A stretch of 64,000 nucleotides of DNA from Aspergillus flavus (lineage: Eukaryota > Ascomycota > Eurotiomycetes > Eurotiales > Aspergillaceae), in NCBI RefSeq assembly GCF_009017415.1, contig NC_092409.1, forward strand, positions 4,588,001 through 4,652,000. The letters run 5' to 3'. Shown in pieces: positions 22,807 to 33,059 of this stretch (position 1 is its first letter; each line of letters begins with the position of its first letter). The position numbers and the translations under genes were made by a program. Below the pieces are notes generated by a model. It ran no database searches, was not told where the DNA came from, and saw only the letters and a program-made list of their open reading frames with translations.

Positions 22807-23323
22807 GACGAGGGATGACCTTTCTAGAGGATATGGGGAAAGAGACAGACGAAGGACCGACAGGCCTTTTAAAAAAAGGTGTGCAGAATTCAGAAAAGGT
22901 CCGGCGTGGAGACGAGTGGGATGATCCTCCCCATTGCCCCTCAACTGATCTCCCCCGCTAAGAGAAAAATAAAATAAGAGGAAGATCTAATCAATCAATC
23001 AGTCAACCAAACTATGAATTGCAGATCAGCAACATCGTTTGATTAGGATCACCACGCCGATATTCCTCCGACGATGTTCATTTATCCCCACGCCGGAAAG
23101 ATGTAAATTGTCTGGAGTTCGAAGAGATCCTGCAAAAGAAAATGGATTTCACAATGGATGACGCAAACAACATTAAGCTTTCCCCATCAGACCCGAATTC
23201 AGGATTTTTGTTTAGAGAAAAAAAAGAATATAAGCCATCCATTAGGTATGGTAGTAATAAATTAAGCTACACAGGAAAAAGAAAGTACACTCGAGAAGAA
23301 GAAGAGAAAAAAAAAAAGAGAAA
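22807..23323. other. Upstream region of the SidL-like gene
   Basis: This 517-bp stretch separates the sidL start from the stop codon of the OCD-like gene and must hold the sidL promoter. A-rich tracts occur near 23218-23226 and 23308-23318. No exact extended SreA-type GATA site was recognised by eye. Confidence 0.45.
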
Positions 23324-24724
23324 TCAGAATTCTTCCACCATGGTCCCGATATTCCGTTGCCGCGCCAGCTGAACGAGATCACCGCCAGTGACCAAGTCCA
23401 TCAATCCCAACCCCACCCCCTTGAAAATCACATTGCCTCGCTCAGCCCACTCGCGTAAGCTTTTACCATCGTCGGTCTCTTGGTCCTTATCTTGGGCAGC
23501 ACAGCGCACCATCAACAACTCGCCCAGCTCGACAACCTGATTCGGCTTGATCTCGGCTTGAATCAGCTCTCCGGCCTCCTTCAATGCTGCCTCAAGACTG
23601 TCCACAACCACAACCCCGCTACGCTTGACGTGTTTGTGGAAATGCCGATGCGAACCGTGTGCCTTAACCTCGTCACGTATGATCTCTGGGGGCAACTCCG
23701 TCATGTGTGGCTTGTATGAACCAATCGCGCTGATCAGTCGGCCTTTGCGGCGGGCTTCGTGTGACGTGAGTATCTCCCCAGGAAAGAGTGGCTGAATGGA
23801 AGGGGTGCAGCAGAAGATCGCATCGGCTTTGTTCAGGGCGTCCTGCAAGATGCGTGAGTACTCGACGAAGTCGCTACTAACAGCCGAGAACTTCACGTCC
23901 CCGCGCCAACTAGAGTTCTCCGGTGAATAAATGTCTCGCAGAAGTTCTGCTGCCCGATCGAAAGACCTATTAATGATGAAGACCCGTTTGATTTCCGATC
24001 CCCGCAATGTCAGTGCCAGTCGGATGTGCCAGTAAGCCTGCTTGCCTGCCCCGAAGACTACCACTGTGCGCACTCGCTTGCGTTTGTTGAAGATCATTGT
24101 AGACGTTAGTGCAGTGCGGAATGGAGTGAGCTCGTGCGCATTGATCAGCCCAAATGGCATGCTTTGCTCGTCAAGTAGTGTCACGCTGCCTTGCGGGGAG
24201 GTGTCTCGGGAACCAGCTGAGGGCCATGCACCCATGGTGTTGGATAGTCCAGGGTTGACCGGCTGTTTATTCACACATCCCGCCGGCAACGACTTGCTGC
24301 TGGAGCTGACCGATGAACTTTCGTCTTCCTGCGACGAGACGGTCAAGTCACTCATGTCGGATGACAGCGAGCTCATGGAGTTCCTCGACCCATGCCGACT
24401 CCGGGACGATGTCTTCTCACCCTCGGATATATCCAAACCGGTTTCTACAGCACACCCCGCGGTGCCCCCATCCTGGAGCGAGATCATTTTCATGCCGATG
24501 GTGCGGCCGGTACTGGCGGGCATAAAAAGCGTTGTGGAGCCATTCTTGCGGGTGATTGCAGTTCTCTGGGGCTGATAGGTAGCAGAGCAGCCCTGTTCCT
24601 GGTTTCCCGTCGAGTATTCTCGCAACGCCTGCGCTAAGTTTTGTTGCAGCGATATAATCTCATCGCGGGTCAGCGACAGCAGGAGAGAGCGGAGCTGTGC
24701 CTGAGAGAGGATAGTCAACGGCAT
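23324..24724 (-). CDS. Ornithine cyclodeaminase / mu-crystallin family protein
   Basis: This is an NAD(P)-dependent enzyme of the OCD/mu-crystallin superfamily. A single exon gives 466 residues, against roughly 320-380 for typical members. The N-terminal substrate half shows QPQRTAI, LFMPAS and GMKMI. The Rossmann dinucleotide motif is VVVFGAGKQA at about 221-230, followed by ADAIFCCTPS and IGSYKPHMTEL. Residues 85-178 are a Ser-rich, low-complexity insertion at a position that is normally a short loop. The catalytic Asp of bacterial ornithine cyclodeaminase, in GGDCPGKTEL, is not matched by GSYKPHMTEL. The substrate may therefore be a ketimine or another amino acid rather than ornithine. The gene lies directly upstream of sidL on the same strand. 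Confidence 0.86.
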   Translation of the reverse strand: MPLTILSQAQLRSLLLSLTRDEIISLQQNLAQALREYSTGNQEQGCSATYQPQRTAITRKNGSTTLFMPASTGRTIGMKMISLQDGGTAGCAVETGLDISEGEKTSSRSRHGSRNSMSSLSSDMSDLTVSSQEDESSSVSSSSKSLPAGCVNKQPVNPGLSNTMGAWPSAGSRDTSPQGSVTLLDEQSMPFGLINAHELTPFRTALTSTMIFNKRKRVRTVVVFGAGKQAYWHIRLALTLRGSEIKRVFIINRSFDRAAELLRDIYSPENSSWRGDVKFSAVSSDFVEYSRILQDALNKADAIFCCTPSIQPLFPGEILTSHEARRKGRLISAIGSYKPHMTELPPEIIRDEVKAHGSHRHFHKHVKRSGVVVVDSLEAALKEAGELIQAEIKPNQVVELGELLMVRCAAQDKDQETDDGKSLREWAERGNVIFKGVGLGLMDLVTGGDLVQLARQRNIGTMVEEF

Positions 24725-25415
24725 GAAGGTCGAGTGTATGCAGTATGATATTCTTGTCACCACAGATTACAAAATGATTGTGAACATCGAAAGAAGAAAA
24801 AGCTATTGTTGTAGGGAAAAGTTAATTGAACCACGGTTGGAGGGAGGAGGGACCGAGTTATGGTGGGCGGGCGGACTGATAAGGTCTGACGGCTGCGAAC
24901 GGACATTCAACAATTCACCTGCCATCCAAAACGGAACTAGGCGGGTGGCGGAGATATATTAACATACTATATAAAGATCCGCGACCATTAGCAAAGAAAT
25001 AGCAAAGAAAAGCAGCCCATCTCGACCAACCTTGGCATGAGTATCGCATCGAATGAAGAGGTCCGAGAGGGTCGGAGAGTCGGCGTTGAGGACCGTGATG
25101 ACGACAGTCAAGACTCCGGCTGGGCGAATAATGAAAGCGGAGCGGAGACAAGACCCATCTTTTACTTTTCGGTAGGCACAATATGTTGTTGTTATGCTTA
25201 TTCAATGATTTGTGCTTGGTATGGCATATGTCGGATATCATTTATCACACCGGTCTCTACAAATATCCCCTATCACCATTTCTAAACGTACTCAATTCCG
25301 CCGCAACATCAAACAGGCTTCGGGAGAAAAAAAAAAAAAAACAACAACCTCCTCCTCCTCCAAGCCAAGAAAACAAAGGCAAAAGGTAAAGAACCAATCA
25401 ATATGTCGTGACTCG
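24725..25415. other. Intergenic upstream of the OCD-like gene
   Basis: This 0.7-kb stretch holds the promoter of the OCD-like gene and the 3' flank of the membrane-protein gene. It includes a 15-A tract at 25327-25341. A GATA core (CTGATAAGG) lies near 24876. No gene is supported. Confidence 0.5.
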
Positions 25416-26711
25416 TTATAACCCCCACATATCTTCGTTATCCCGGACTACATCATCCTCATTAAGAACCCGTAGTCCGCTTTCCTTGGCTTCTCGTTTC
25501 CTCTGCCGTTTGGTAACCATCCGACTGGGTGTAAGCGGAGTCACTGGCGTAAACGGCATATACGGGCTGTATGGCGTGGGCATCCCAGTTCGAGGACCAT
25601 TCATAGGTTTCAAGGGACGCTCCAGGACGGTCGTCTTGGTAGCAGGCGCACTTTGCTGCGGGTAGGCATCACGGAAGGGCAAGGAGGATGAGCCGTGGCC
25701 AGCCACGGACATACTCAAGGGCGCTGGGGCTGGCGCTCGCGAGCCCTTTGACACTCTCTTCTCCCTTGGGCTCTGGATTGTCGCCACTGGCGGTGTTGGC
25801 GGAGGCGGTGGGTTGTAGAATCGTGGTGTTAGAGGAGGCTGATCCTCTCCATATGACCTGGACACTGTCACATCTGGGGAGCCCATCGGGGAGGAGATTG
25901 GTAGCTTCCGGAGAGGAATGCGAGGAGTACGGGGAGTACGCGGCTTGCCGGTGTTCACCTCAGGGCGAGAGTTGCTGTTGAAAAGGGAGAGTGACGAGAG
26001 TCTGGACAGGCGAGAACTGGCCCTCGGGCTCGTTGGCATCTTCGCTTGAGGAGGGGGAGGTGGTGCTTCAGACAGTCTCAATGAAGGGTCGGTGAACGGG
26101 TTCGTTTGAGCACTATCCGGAGAATGAATCTCACTCTCTTCTCGGGTAGCCTCCTTCTCAGCTGCCCTCCGCTCATCGTGTTCCATAACAGCGGCGTACA
26201 GCATTTCCATCTCTTCTTGCGCTCTGCGCCGGTCCAATGCAACCACTGACTCGTCGATGGTAGACACACTGCTGTTATTGGCTATGTGAGACCGCGGGCC
26301 CTTACCCAAGCTGCTCCAGGATCGATTGAAGCCATTTGGCATACCCGGACTGGGAAGATTGGCAGAGATTGGGGTAACTGGACTTGGATCCATACTGGGT
26401 AGAGGCTTGGCAGGCTTCATCATTTCTACTTGCAACGTGAAGTTGGACGATTGCACTGTCCTTCTCAGACGACGCCCTACAAAGAGGAGCAACGTCAGGA
26501 GGATCGCGACAAAGATCACGTATGCTCCTACAATCCCACCGATTTGGATGGCGAGGAGAGACTGATCCAAGGTATAAGTAGTGGGGTGGCCGTCAGCCCG
26601 ACGGTTCAAGTTCGAGATATGAATCAGGAGATTTGACTGTTCCTGGGATACTGATCCAGCAGTAACCACAGGAGATAGTAGACCAGCAAGGATTATATGA
26701 ACCGGCAACAT
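25416..26711 (-). CDS. Single-pass membrane protein with long proline/serine-rich tail
   Basis: I do not recognise this protein. A single exon gives 431 residues. A hydrophobic N-terminus (MLPVHIILAGLLSPVVTAGS) looks like a signal peptide. A short lumenal/extracellular segment is followed by one strong membrane helix (about 53-77, IQIGGIVGAYVIFVAILLTLLL) with a basic stop-transfer GRRLRR. The remaining ~350 residues are predicted cytoplasmic and disordered, with a Glu/Arg-rich helical stretch (about 155-190), polyproline runs (PPPPP), many SP/TP sites and a conserved-looking basic end (MVTKRQRKREAKESGLRVLNED cut short here). The layout is that of a type I membrane anchor or sensor. The start is the ATG at 26709-26711; upstream in-frame codons lack ATG. 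Confidence 0.75.
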   Translation of the reverse strand: MLPVHIILAGLLSPVVTAGSVSQEQSNLLIHISNLNRRADGHPTTYTLDQSLLAIQIGGIVGAYVIFVAILLTLLLFVGRRLRRTVQSSNFTLQVEMMKPAKPLPSMDPSPVTPISANLPSPGMPNGFNRSWSSLGKGPRSHIANNSSVSTIDESVVALDRRRAQEEMEMLYAAVMEHDERRAAEKEATREESEIHSPDSAQTNPFTDPSLRLSEAPPPPPQAKMPTSPRASSRLSRLSSLSLFNSNSRPEVNTGKPRTPRTPRIPLRKLPISSPMGSPDVTVSRSYGEDQPPLTPRFYNPPPPPTPPVATIQSPREKRVSKGSRAPAPAPLSMSVAGHGSSSLPFRDAYPQQSAPATKTTVLERPLKPMNGPRTGMPTPYSPYMPFTPVTPLTPSRMVTKRQRKREAKESGLRVLNEDDVVRDNEDMWGL

Positions 26712-27622
26712 TGCTTGTTCGTGGGCCCCAGATAACAAACCTAGTGATTAAGTATCTTTATTAAACATAATGGCGGATCGCAAAGGAGACTGCAAATCCC
26801 TTACAGAAAGAGACAGAGTCACACACATCCTGAAAGAAGAGGGGGATATGAGCGACATATGGAAAGACGGGTATTGAGTGATTGGATGTGATAGTGTGAA
26901 GCGCCAGCCATGGAGAAGGTTGAAGTGCAATGGAGATCCTCCCGTTCTGTGGCTCTATTGGTGCAAGTTACGCGCCCATCTGCACATCCGATCACACTCG
27001 AATTACTGGACCACTCACTTGCCAGACCTCGATCCTGGCGTTAGTTTAGAATTTTTGGGGTTTTAGCACAAATAATATTGAAGTGCTTCGTATATCTTTA
27101 GGACGGGTGTGTTGATTGGTACGTTCTCTGTATTACTACTTCCGTTCTTATAACCCACGTAAGTATACCTGTCACTTGCACACTTAGGGCAAACTCAGGG
27201 ACAGCATTGCTCGACTGTGATTAGCCAGATCCTGCCCTGTATCTACAACATCTGTTTCTGTTTCAGAGGCGCTCGATAAGCTTAGGTTGCGTCTGCAGCT
27301 TCTGACTAGTCTTAGGGCTCCCTGTCACTGCGAAGGAACTAGAATCACATACAGCAGTACACCGTCAGAGGCTACCATAGGTACATCACATCACATCATA
27401 TCACAACCTAAAGAAGTCCAAACTCAAACGAGCCGCTTTTCAACTGTGCAAGTGCCAGCGTCCAGTGACGGAGAGGCCCATTATCTTCTAATGTGAGGAA
27501 GTTTCTCTTGGACGGCCTGGTCTTACGACGCTTATTAGACGAAAGCACGGCCCGTCTATCATACATGGCAATATCATACAATATATATACATCAAGCATA
27601 TATACACATGGCTATCCAGCCA
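26712..27622. other. Intergenic upstream of the membrane-protein gene
   Basis: Nothing coding is supported in this 0.9-kb stretch. Short ORFs lack codon character. It must contain the membrane-protein promoter and the 3' UTR of the DnaJC28-like gene. Confidence 0.5.
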
Positions 27623-29207
27623 CTAATCTTTCTTTGCAAATAGGTCCCGCCAGAATTCCTTGAATCCATAGCCTTTAGTTTTATCCTCCTCGTAAACTCG
27701 TGTGGTAGTTGATGTGCTTAGAGACTCGATAATGCCGGGCGCTTTGGAGCCCACAGACTTAGGGCTGGTCCTCTCCGTCGCGCGCCGTTTAATCTCCTCG
27801 GCTAAAGTTGGCGCTACATCGGCGTAGCATGTAGATAATTCACGTTCCAAATTGATGTACGGCTTCTGGGCAACGGGTGGTGCTTGCAGGTTGTAAGAGC
27901 GGGTGAGATTATTGAGATTCTTGACTGCTAGCTCATAAAAAGAGCGCTCTGTTGAAAGATACTGAGGGTCACGTAACGGTGAAACATATGGTAGCGAAGG
28001 GTTTTCTTTGGTTTCGACTTCAGGCGACGTAGAAGCTATGTTTTCGTCGTTGTTCGGGTTCGCTGCGGATGGCTCGACATTATAAAGCTCTTGGAACGAT
28101 CGCTCTATCTTGACTTTCTCTGCTAAACGAGCTTCTGCAGCGGCATAAGCCTGAGCACGCCTCATCTGAGCTTCCAGGGATCCTCCTTCACTCGCAATCA
28201 ACCTAGCAGCTTGCCGCCTCCATTCGGTTCTTAAGCGCTGACGAAACCGATCAACCTCCCTCGCTAGCTCCTGTTGTTTCTCGATCCACGGAGGAACCAA
28301 CTCTTGTTTTTGAATCATTTTGTTCATGAAATATTCAGTTGTATCTATGAATGCACTATTTGCATTATGGTCGGTCTGTGTATTGACACCTTTCCCTCGT
28401 TTTATTCGTTCGAATTGACCGCGCGACATTGCATCCTCTATCCGTTCGTTCGCAAGCGACGCTAACCCTTGAATCGTCATCGGCATTGGTCGACCGCCAG
28501 GGGTAAATCTCTCTCGCATCTCTCGCCGCATTGCCTCACGCTCTTCATCCGTTACCCCAGGGCTTTGACTTAAGGTGTATGTAGATGTGCGGTCTTTGGC
28601 TTGAGCGAGGCGGAGACCAGGCGATTTCGAAGGCTTCGGAGAGATTCGCATATCAACGGGGTTAGGTTGTGGAATTTTGTAGGGTACGCGCATAGGTTTC
28701 TTCGAGCTATCGAGCATGCGCAGCGTGACATCCTGAAGGCTCTCTGTTCCCGACCATGGCTCAGCCGCGGCGATATCTTGAGTTCCTTGACCTGCACTCG
28801 ACTTGAGAACATTAGTTTAGAATCTCCAACATTATTAAAAAGGTACATACAGGCATGTTGACGATTGAATGGGCAGTCGCATGGTCACTTTTGAATGCCG
28901 TTGCTGTAATTCTCTCTTCGAGCTGTTTCTTCAGATCATCCGAGAACCCCGCGTGTTCTATATTTTTGCGCGCCGAGCGACCTCCTTCAAGCATAGCTTG
29001 TTCTGTCATCTCCGACAACCTTCGCGCCATAGCGCTTTCTTCTTTAGATTCATCCTGTGATTGCGTAGTCTCGTTGCTTTCATTCGCCTTCGAATCTGCA
29101 TTTCGCCGCTGGCTTATCGTGGAGAAACATCTCGATCTCGGACTCTTCGTTGTAGATAAAGAGGATATGTTATTGAATTTGAAAGCTCCCACATGCCGTT
29201 TGCTCAT
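27623..29207 (-). CDS. DnaJC28-like DUF1992 mitochondrial protein
   Basis: Two exons, 29207-28851 and 28801-27623, give 511 residues. The first ~40 residues are basic and Ser/Arg-rich, ending near RCFSTISQRR, which fits a mitochondrial targeting peptide. A Glu/Gln-rich helical stretch follows, then VTLRMLDSSKKP and, at about 235-305, the DUF1992 hallmark NERIEDAMSRGQF...GKG with the trailing amphipathic helices (PPWIEKQQELAREVDRFRQ). Human DNAJC28 carries the same domain after a J domain. No J domain (no HPD motif) is visible here, as in other fungal members. The 49-nt intron is joined at phase 0 using acceptor CTCAAG. The molecular function of the family is unsettled. It shares a 311-bp divergent promoter with mrp10. 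Confidence 0.85.
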
Positions 29208-29518
29208 ATCCGCCAATATAAAAGAAGACAACCCTGAATGAGTGTAGTGACAGTAGCAGGTAGCTCTTATCTTCAAAGGTGGCCAAAATGTATAGTTAAC
29301 TGACAGGACTATAGGGTGTTATGTCAGCCACTTCCGCGGGCAAAATTGCCGAATATGTCTTGGCACCTCCGAAGGCTTTCCGACAACTTTTGGAGCCAGA
29401 GCCCAAGACTATACATTGACCTGCACCGGCGCTATTGGTGGCATTTCGTCTATCCAATTAATTGAACTAGGGTGCTTTGAGTGGTAGAAGTTCACTGAAC
29501 ACCGGAAACACCGTCAAT

Positions 29519-30083
29519 ATGCCCCCGAAAGGTGCCACGACTCGTCTCAACCCGGTCCGTCTGCAGACCATCCCTCATCTTCGAGTCCGTCGTCCGAATC
29601 AGCATGAGCAGAACCCCTGTGTGACAGTCATGTCTTCGATGCTGAGTATGTTTACTTCCTGCTTTCAATCTTTGTCGCCGGCACTTTGCAGATGGACTTT
29701 CGTTGTGTCCGATTGTCGAACGTCCCTGTTCCGGAGAGCTCATGCAGATGTCAACAATTTTTCTACCGCGATATGTTGCTAACTCTGGTTTCTTGCTAGG
29801 TTGCTGGGCGTCGGCTGGATATACTGCAGAGGGATGCGCAGCCCTTGAGCAGCAATTGAGGCAATGCATGGACGCACCTGTACGTATCTTGATTTGCTGT
29901 TCTCCTACGCTTCTTCGTCAACTCCATGGCGCTTTTCCGTTTCGAGTTAATCGTGCTAATGATGTCTTTTCCCTTGCCATACAGAAACCGAAGACCAACA
30001 AGAAGAACACCATCAACTACCACCTCATGAGAATGTACCCCAAGGTCGTCGGGCCCAAGAAGAGGGAGGGTACTCTTGGTTAA
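29519..30083 (+). CDS. mrp10: Mitochondrial small-subunit ribosomal protein MRP10 (mS37)
   Basis: A twin CX9C protein of the mitochondrial small ribosomal subunit, imported through the Mia40 pathway. Three exons, 29519-29645, 29800-29879 and 29985-30083, give 101 residues. The CHCH fold has Cys34-x9-Cys44 and Cys55-x9-Cys65, with the family signature CWASAGYTAEGCAALEQQL. The short basic C-terminus (KPKTNKKNTINYHLMRMYPK) is the rRNA-contacting tail found in Mrp10. The two introns (154 and 105 nt) are long relative to the exons but have canonical GT/AG ends. An in-frame ATG could not be found earlier. Divergent to the DnaJC28-like gene, also mitochondrial. Confidence 0.92.
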
Positions 30084-30429
30084 GGATTCGTTGACTGCAA
30101 TTTTCGTTGATATCCCGAAGCGTCGCGCATCATACCGGTTATGCGATGATAGAAAGCAAGGTTTCTATATTGGTTGTTGGGGCCCGGGATGGGTGATAAG
30201 CGTGGAGGCTCTGGATTGAGTCTTGACGGGCTCGGAAAGAAATCTTTATGTATCTGGAGTTATAGGCTTTTCGTTTGAATCGGGTGGATGTGAGCTTGTA
30301 TTACGAACATCCCCTTCTGTACATTACATGTGCTATGTTATAAAGAAAACACACGTTTCAATCTTGATCATTCGGAAGACGTAGCTAATGATCTTGGTGG
30401 TTATGGGAAAGTTAACACTGGGTTACGAT

Positions 30430-32129
30430 TTACGCGGCTTCAAATTTCAACACCAGTTTATCTCCGCGGGGCTTAACCGTATAGGCGTCGATTGGTTCAA
30501 TGTTGTCGTCGTCTACGATGGACGTCCTGTAGTTGCTGTAGATGGCCGCCGTTACTAGTTTGATTTCTATAGTCAAAGATGTCAGCTTGGGGAAACTCTA
30601 TATGAGGTACAATGGTCAACTTACCCTGCAAAGCCAGATTACTTCCAACACACATCCTTCCACCACTTCCGAAAGCCCAGAACCACCGCCTTCTTTCTTC
30701 AAGGTCGGAATCCGAGTTGACACCCTTAAGCCACCGCTTAGGTTGCCACGTCTCAGGATCCGGATATACGTCAGGGTTGCGATGGAGCGAGTATGCCTGC
30801 GCATTAACTCTGATGTTTGCAGGGATATCGCTGTAACCAGCTAAGGTACAGGATGGATAAGGTGTGACACGAGGCTGTATTCCAGGAATTGGGGCATGGA
30901 GGCGTAACGTTTCCGTAACTATGGCCTCAAGAAGAGGTAATGAATCAACTGCTTTTGCCTGAGGCAGGCCCCTCGACGCACTAGATCGGGGAAACAGAAT
31001 CTTTGGCTCCAGTGTCAAGAGCTCTGCTCGCAGCTCTTCCTGCACGTCTGGATGCCGAGAAAGCTCCCAGAACAGGTAAGTGAGGGCGACGGCACTGGTT
31101 TCAAAACCAGCGGTGAGTTGATCGTACAATTCACAGGCAATGTCGAGTCTTTGTTGCTTCAGGCTCTCGTCTGTGTTCTCCTTTTGTGACGACTGCTTTA
31201 TCATTGCTTGTTGGAGCTGTTTGTATACCACAGGCTCCACGCTGACCTCGGTTGATTGCAGGCATTGTTCGGCTTTGTCGCAAAGGTCTAGACACCAAGC
31301 ATCAAGCATTTCGTTGGCCTCATCGCACCATCTAGGAATCAAACGGATACCGAGGGACTTAGTCCAGGATACAAGATTAGGAACTTCCTGGTGGTAGAAC
31401 TCATAAGGTTTCCTGCCCTGGTAGTAGTGGAGCATCCTGCGCCGAAAGGGTGCATCTTGAAGCCAGTTGGTTCCATTCGCCAAGCCAAAGAGATAAGCTG
31501 ATACAAAGTCTATGGTGAGTCCCTGATTGAGATCATGGACTTCAATAGGCGCATCAGAGGAGACTGCTTCCTGGATTATTGGCAAGAGGCGATCGAACAA
31601 AATACTCTCCGAGATCAGACGCATATGAGGTGAGGACTGCAAGTATGACTTGCTATAGATATTAGACAACATCCTTTTGCGAACAGAATGAGGCTTGCTG
31701 CTAATCATGGTGAACATGCTGACGGTCCTTTATAGGGTGCAGTCCTTTATCAGCTCTAGTCAAAGCAGTCACAGTTTGATAGAGTGTATCGCCTTACCCG
31801 AGTGATCCGAATACTCGTGGATACCATTCATGCTTTTCGAATCCGCCTGTGTAGACGGTTTTGATACCACCTTCAACACAATTGATGGAGATCTCGGATG
31901 GGGAAAGCCGCACGATAGGTCCAAGTCTCTCATGGGCAGCCTGGATGGTCCGGTTGTTTTGACTCCGGAAACGCTTCCAGAGCATCCAAGCAGGAGATAT
32001 TGGCGCTGTCCAGTGCGCATTTGGGATCTTGGACAATGGAGAGAGGAAGACGGGATACACAATACATTTATATAACAATGTAATTGTCAAGACAATCGCT
32101 GATATAGCCACTATAGGCGATCCGGCCAT
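30430..32129 (-). CDS. Cytochrome P450 monooxygenase
   Basis: This is a membrane-bound microsomal P450 with unknown substrate. Three exons, 32129-31798, 31718-30625 and 30566-30430, give 520 residues, a full-length enzyme. The N-terminal anchor (AISAIVLTITLLYKCIVY) is followed by a proline-containing hinge. The I-helix reads AGFETSAVALTY, the K-helix ExxR is ETLRLHAP, the PERF region is PKRWL, and the haem loop FGSGGRMCVG carries the cysteine ligand. The last intron falls just after the haem region (NLALQ/EIKLV), a common site in fungal P450s. No backbone biosynthetic enzyme (PKS, NRPS, terpene synthase) is within reach in this window, so it looks like an orphan P450. Confidence 0.93.
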
Positions 32130-33059
32130 TTTTGCGACTGTTCACTTGGCATCAAGACCAGACAGTGGGCGTGTTAAAGAGGGCTTCAGGAGACTTGTGT
32201 GCAACAGAAAAGAGGAACGACTGTTAGCAAGGATGAAAGGCACTGAAGATCTTATTTTAATTGCAAGACTCGACTACCATTATCAGGTCGAAGGAGCGGT
32301 CGACTCCGACGGACCCTTGCTACAGGGTGGACCTACCATTAGGAGAAGCTTCCCCCGCATATAGAAACTTTTGACGAGAGGAGTCAAGTTGGCAATCCTT
32401 TTAAGGAAAAGACACGATAATGGCCTCCGTATTCGATGAGTACCCCAGTGAGTCAAGAAGACCACTACGTATCTCTTTAGTAATAAGTGGAGTCTCTATG
32501 GTTAAATTGCTCCTTCAGTGCTGCAAAACACCCCACATTTGAATGAGACCTGATAAGGAAAGGTGAAGAGTGCGGAGATAAGATTTATTAAATCGGGCTG
32601 ATAAGCGCAGGATCTGATTGGGAATGACATAATGACCGAAATCCCACAACGCAACATCACAATCACTATCGTCGTCTTGTATCTTTTAAACTACTAGATC
32701 TTCTTTCTTAATGTGTGTGGGTGTAAAATATCTCCTCTGCGAATTTTTGCCATGAATCATTTGCCGTCTCAAGAGTACTCGAGTGACTCACACCATGGCC
32801 TCACTACTATGTTCCCAGGCTGATGGACCAAAACAGCCTTCGCGTTATTGTTGATTGCAGCATGTCCTAAATTTCCGTGGAAAGGACCTTAGATATATAT
32901 ATTCACAGACGAATTATGATGTCGCTAATGCTTTAGACTGGAGTACATATGTGAGTCGTGGACATCTACAAACAGTTTCGGATACTCATGTACTTTCAGG
33001 GTAACCGCCACTAGACCTTTTAGCATTCTTCGCCCTTAGAAACAGTTTAGATCTTCACT
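32130..33059. other. Divergent promoter region P450 / F-box gene
   Basis: This 0.9-kb stretch separates the start codons of the P450 and F-box genes. No coding region is supported. It is moderately A/T-rich with no notable repeat. Confidence 0.5.

Noticed and set aside
21194..32129. A secondary-metabolite gene cluster around the P450 and the acyltransferase
   Set aside because: No PKS, NRPS, terpene synthase or transporter set is present, and mitochondrial housekeeping genes lie between them.
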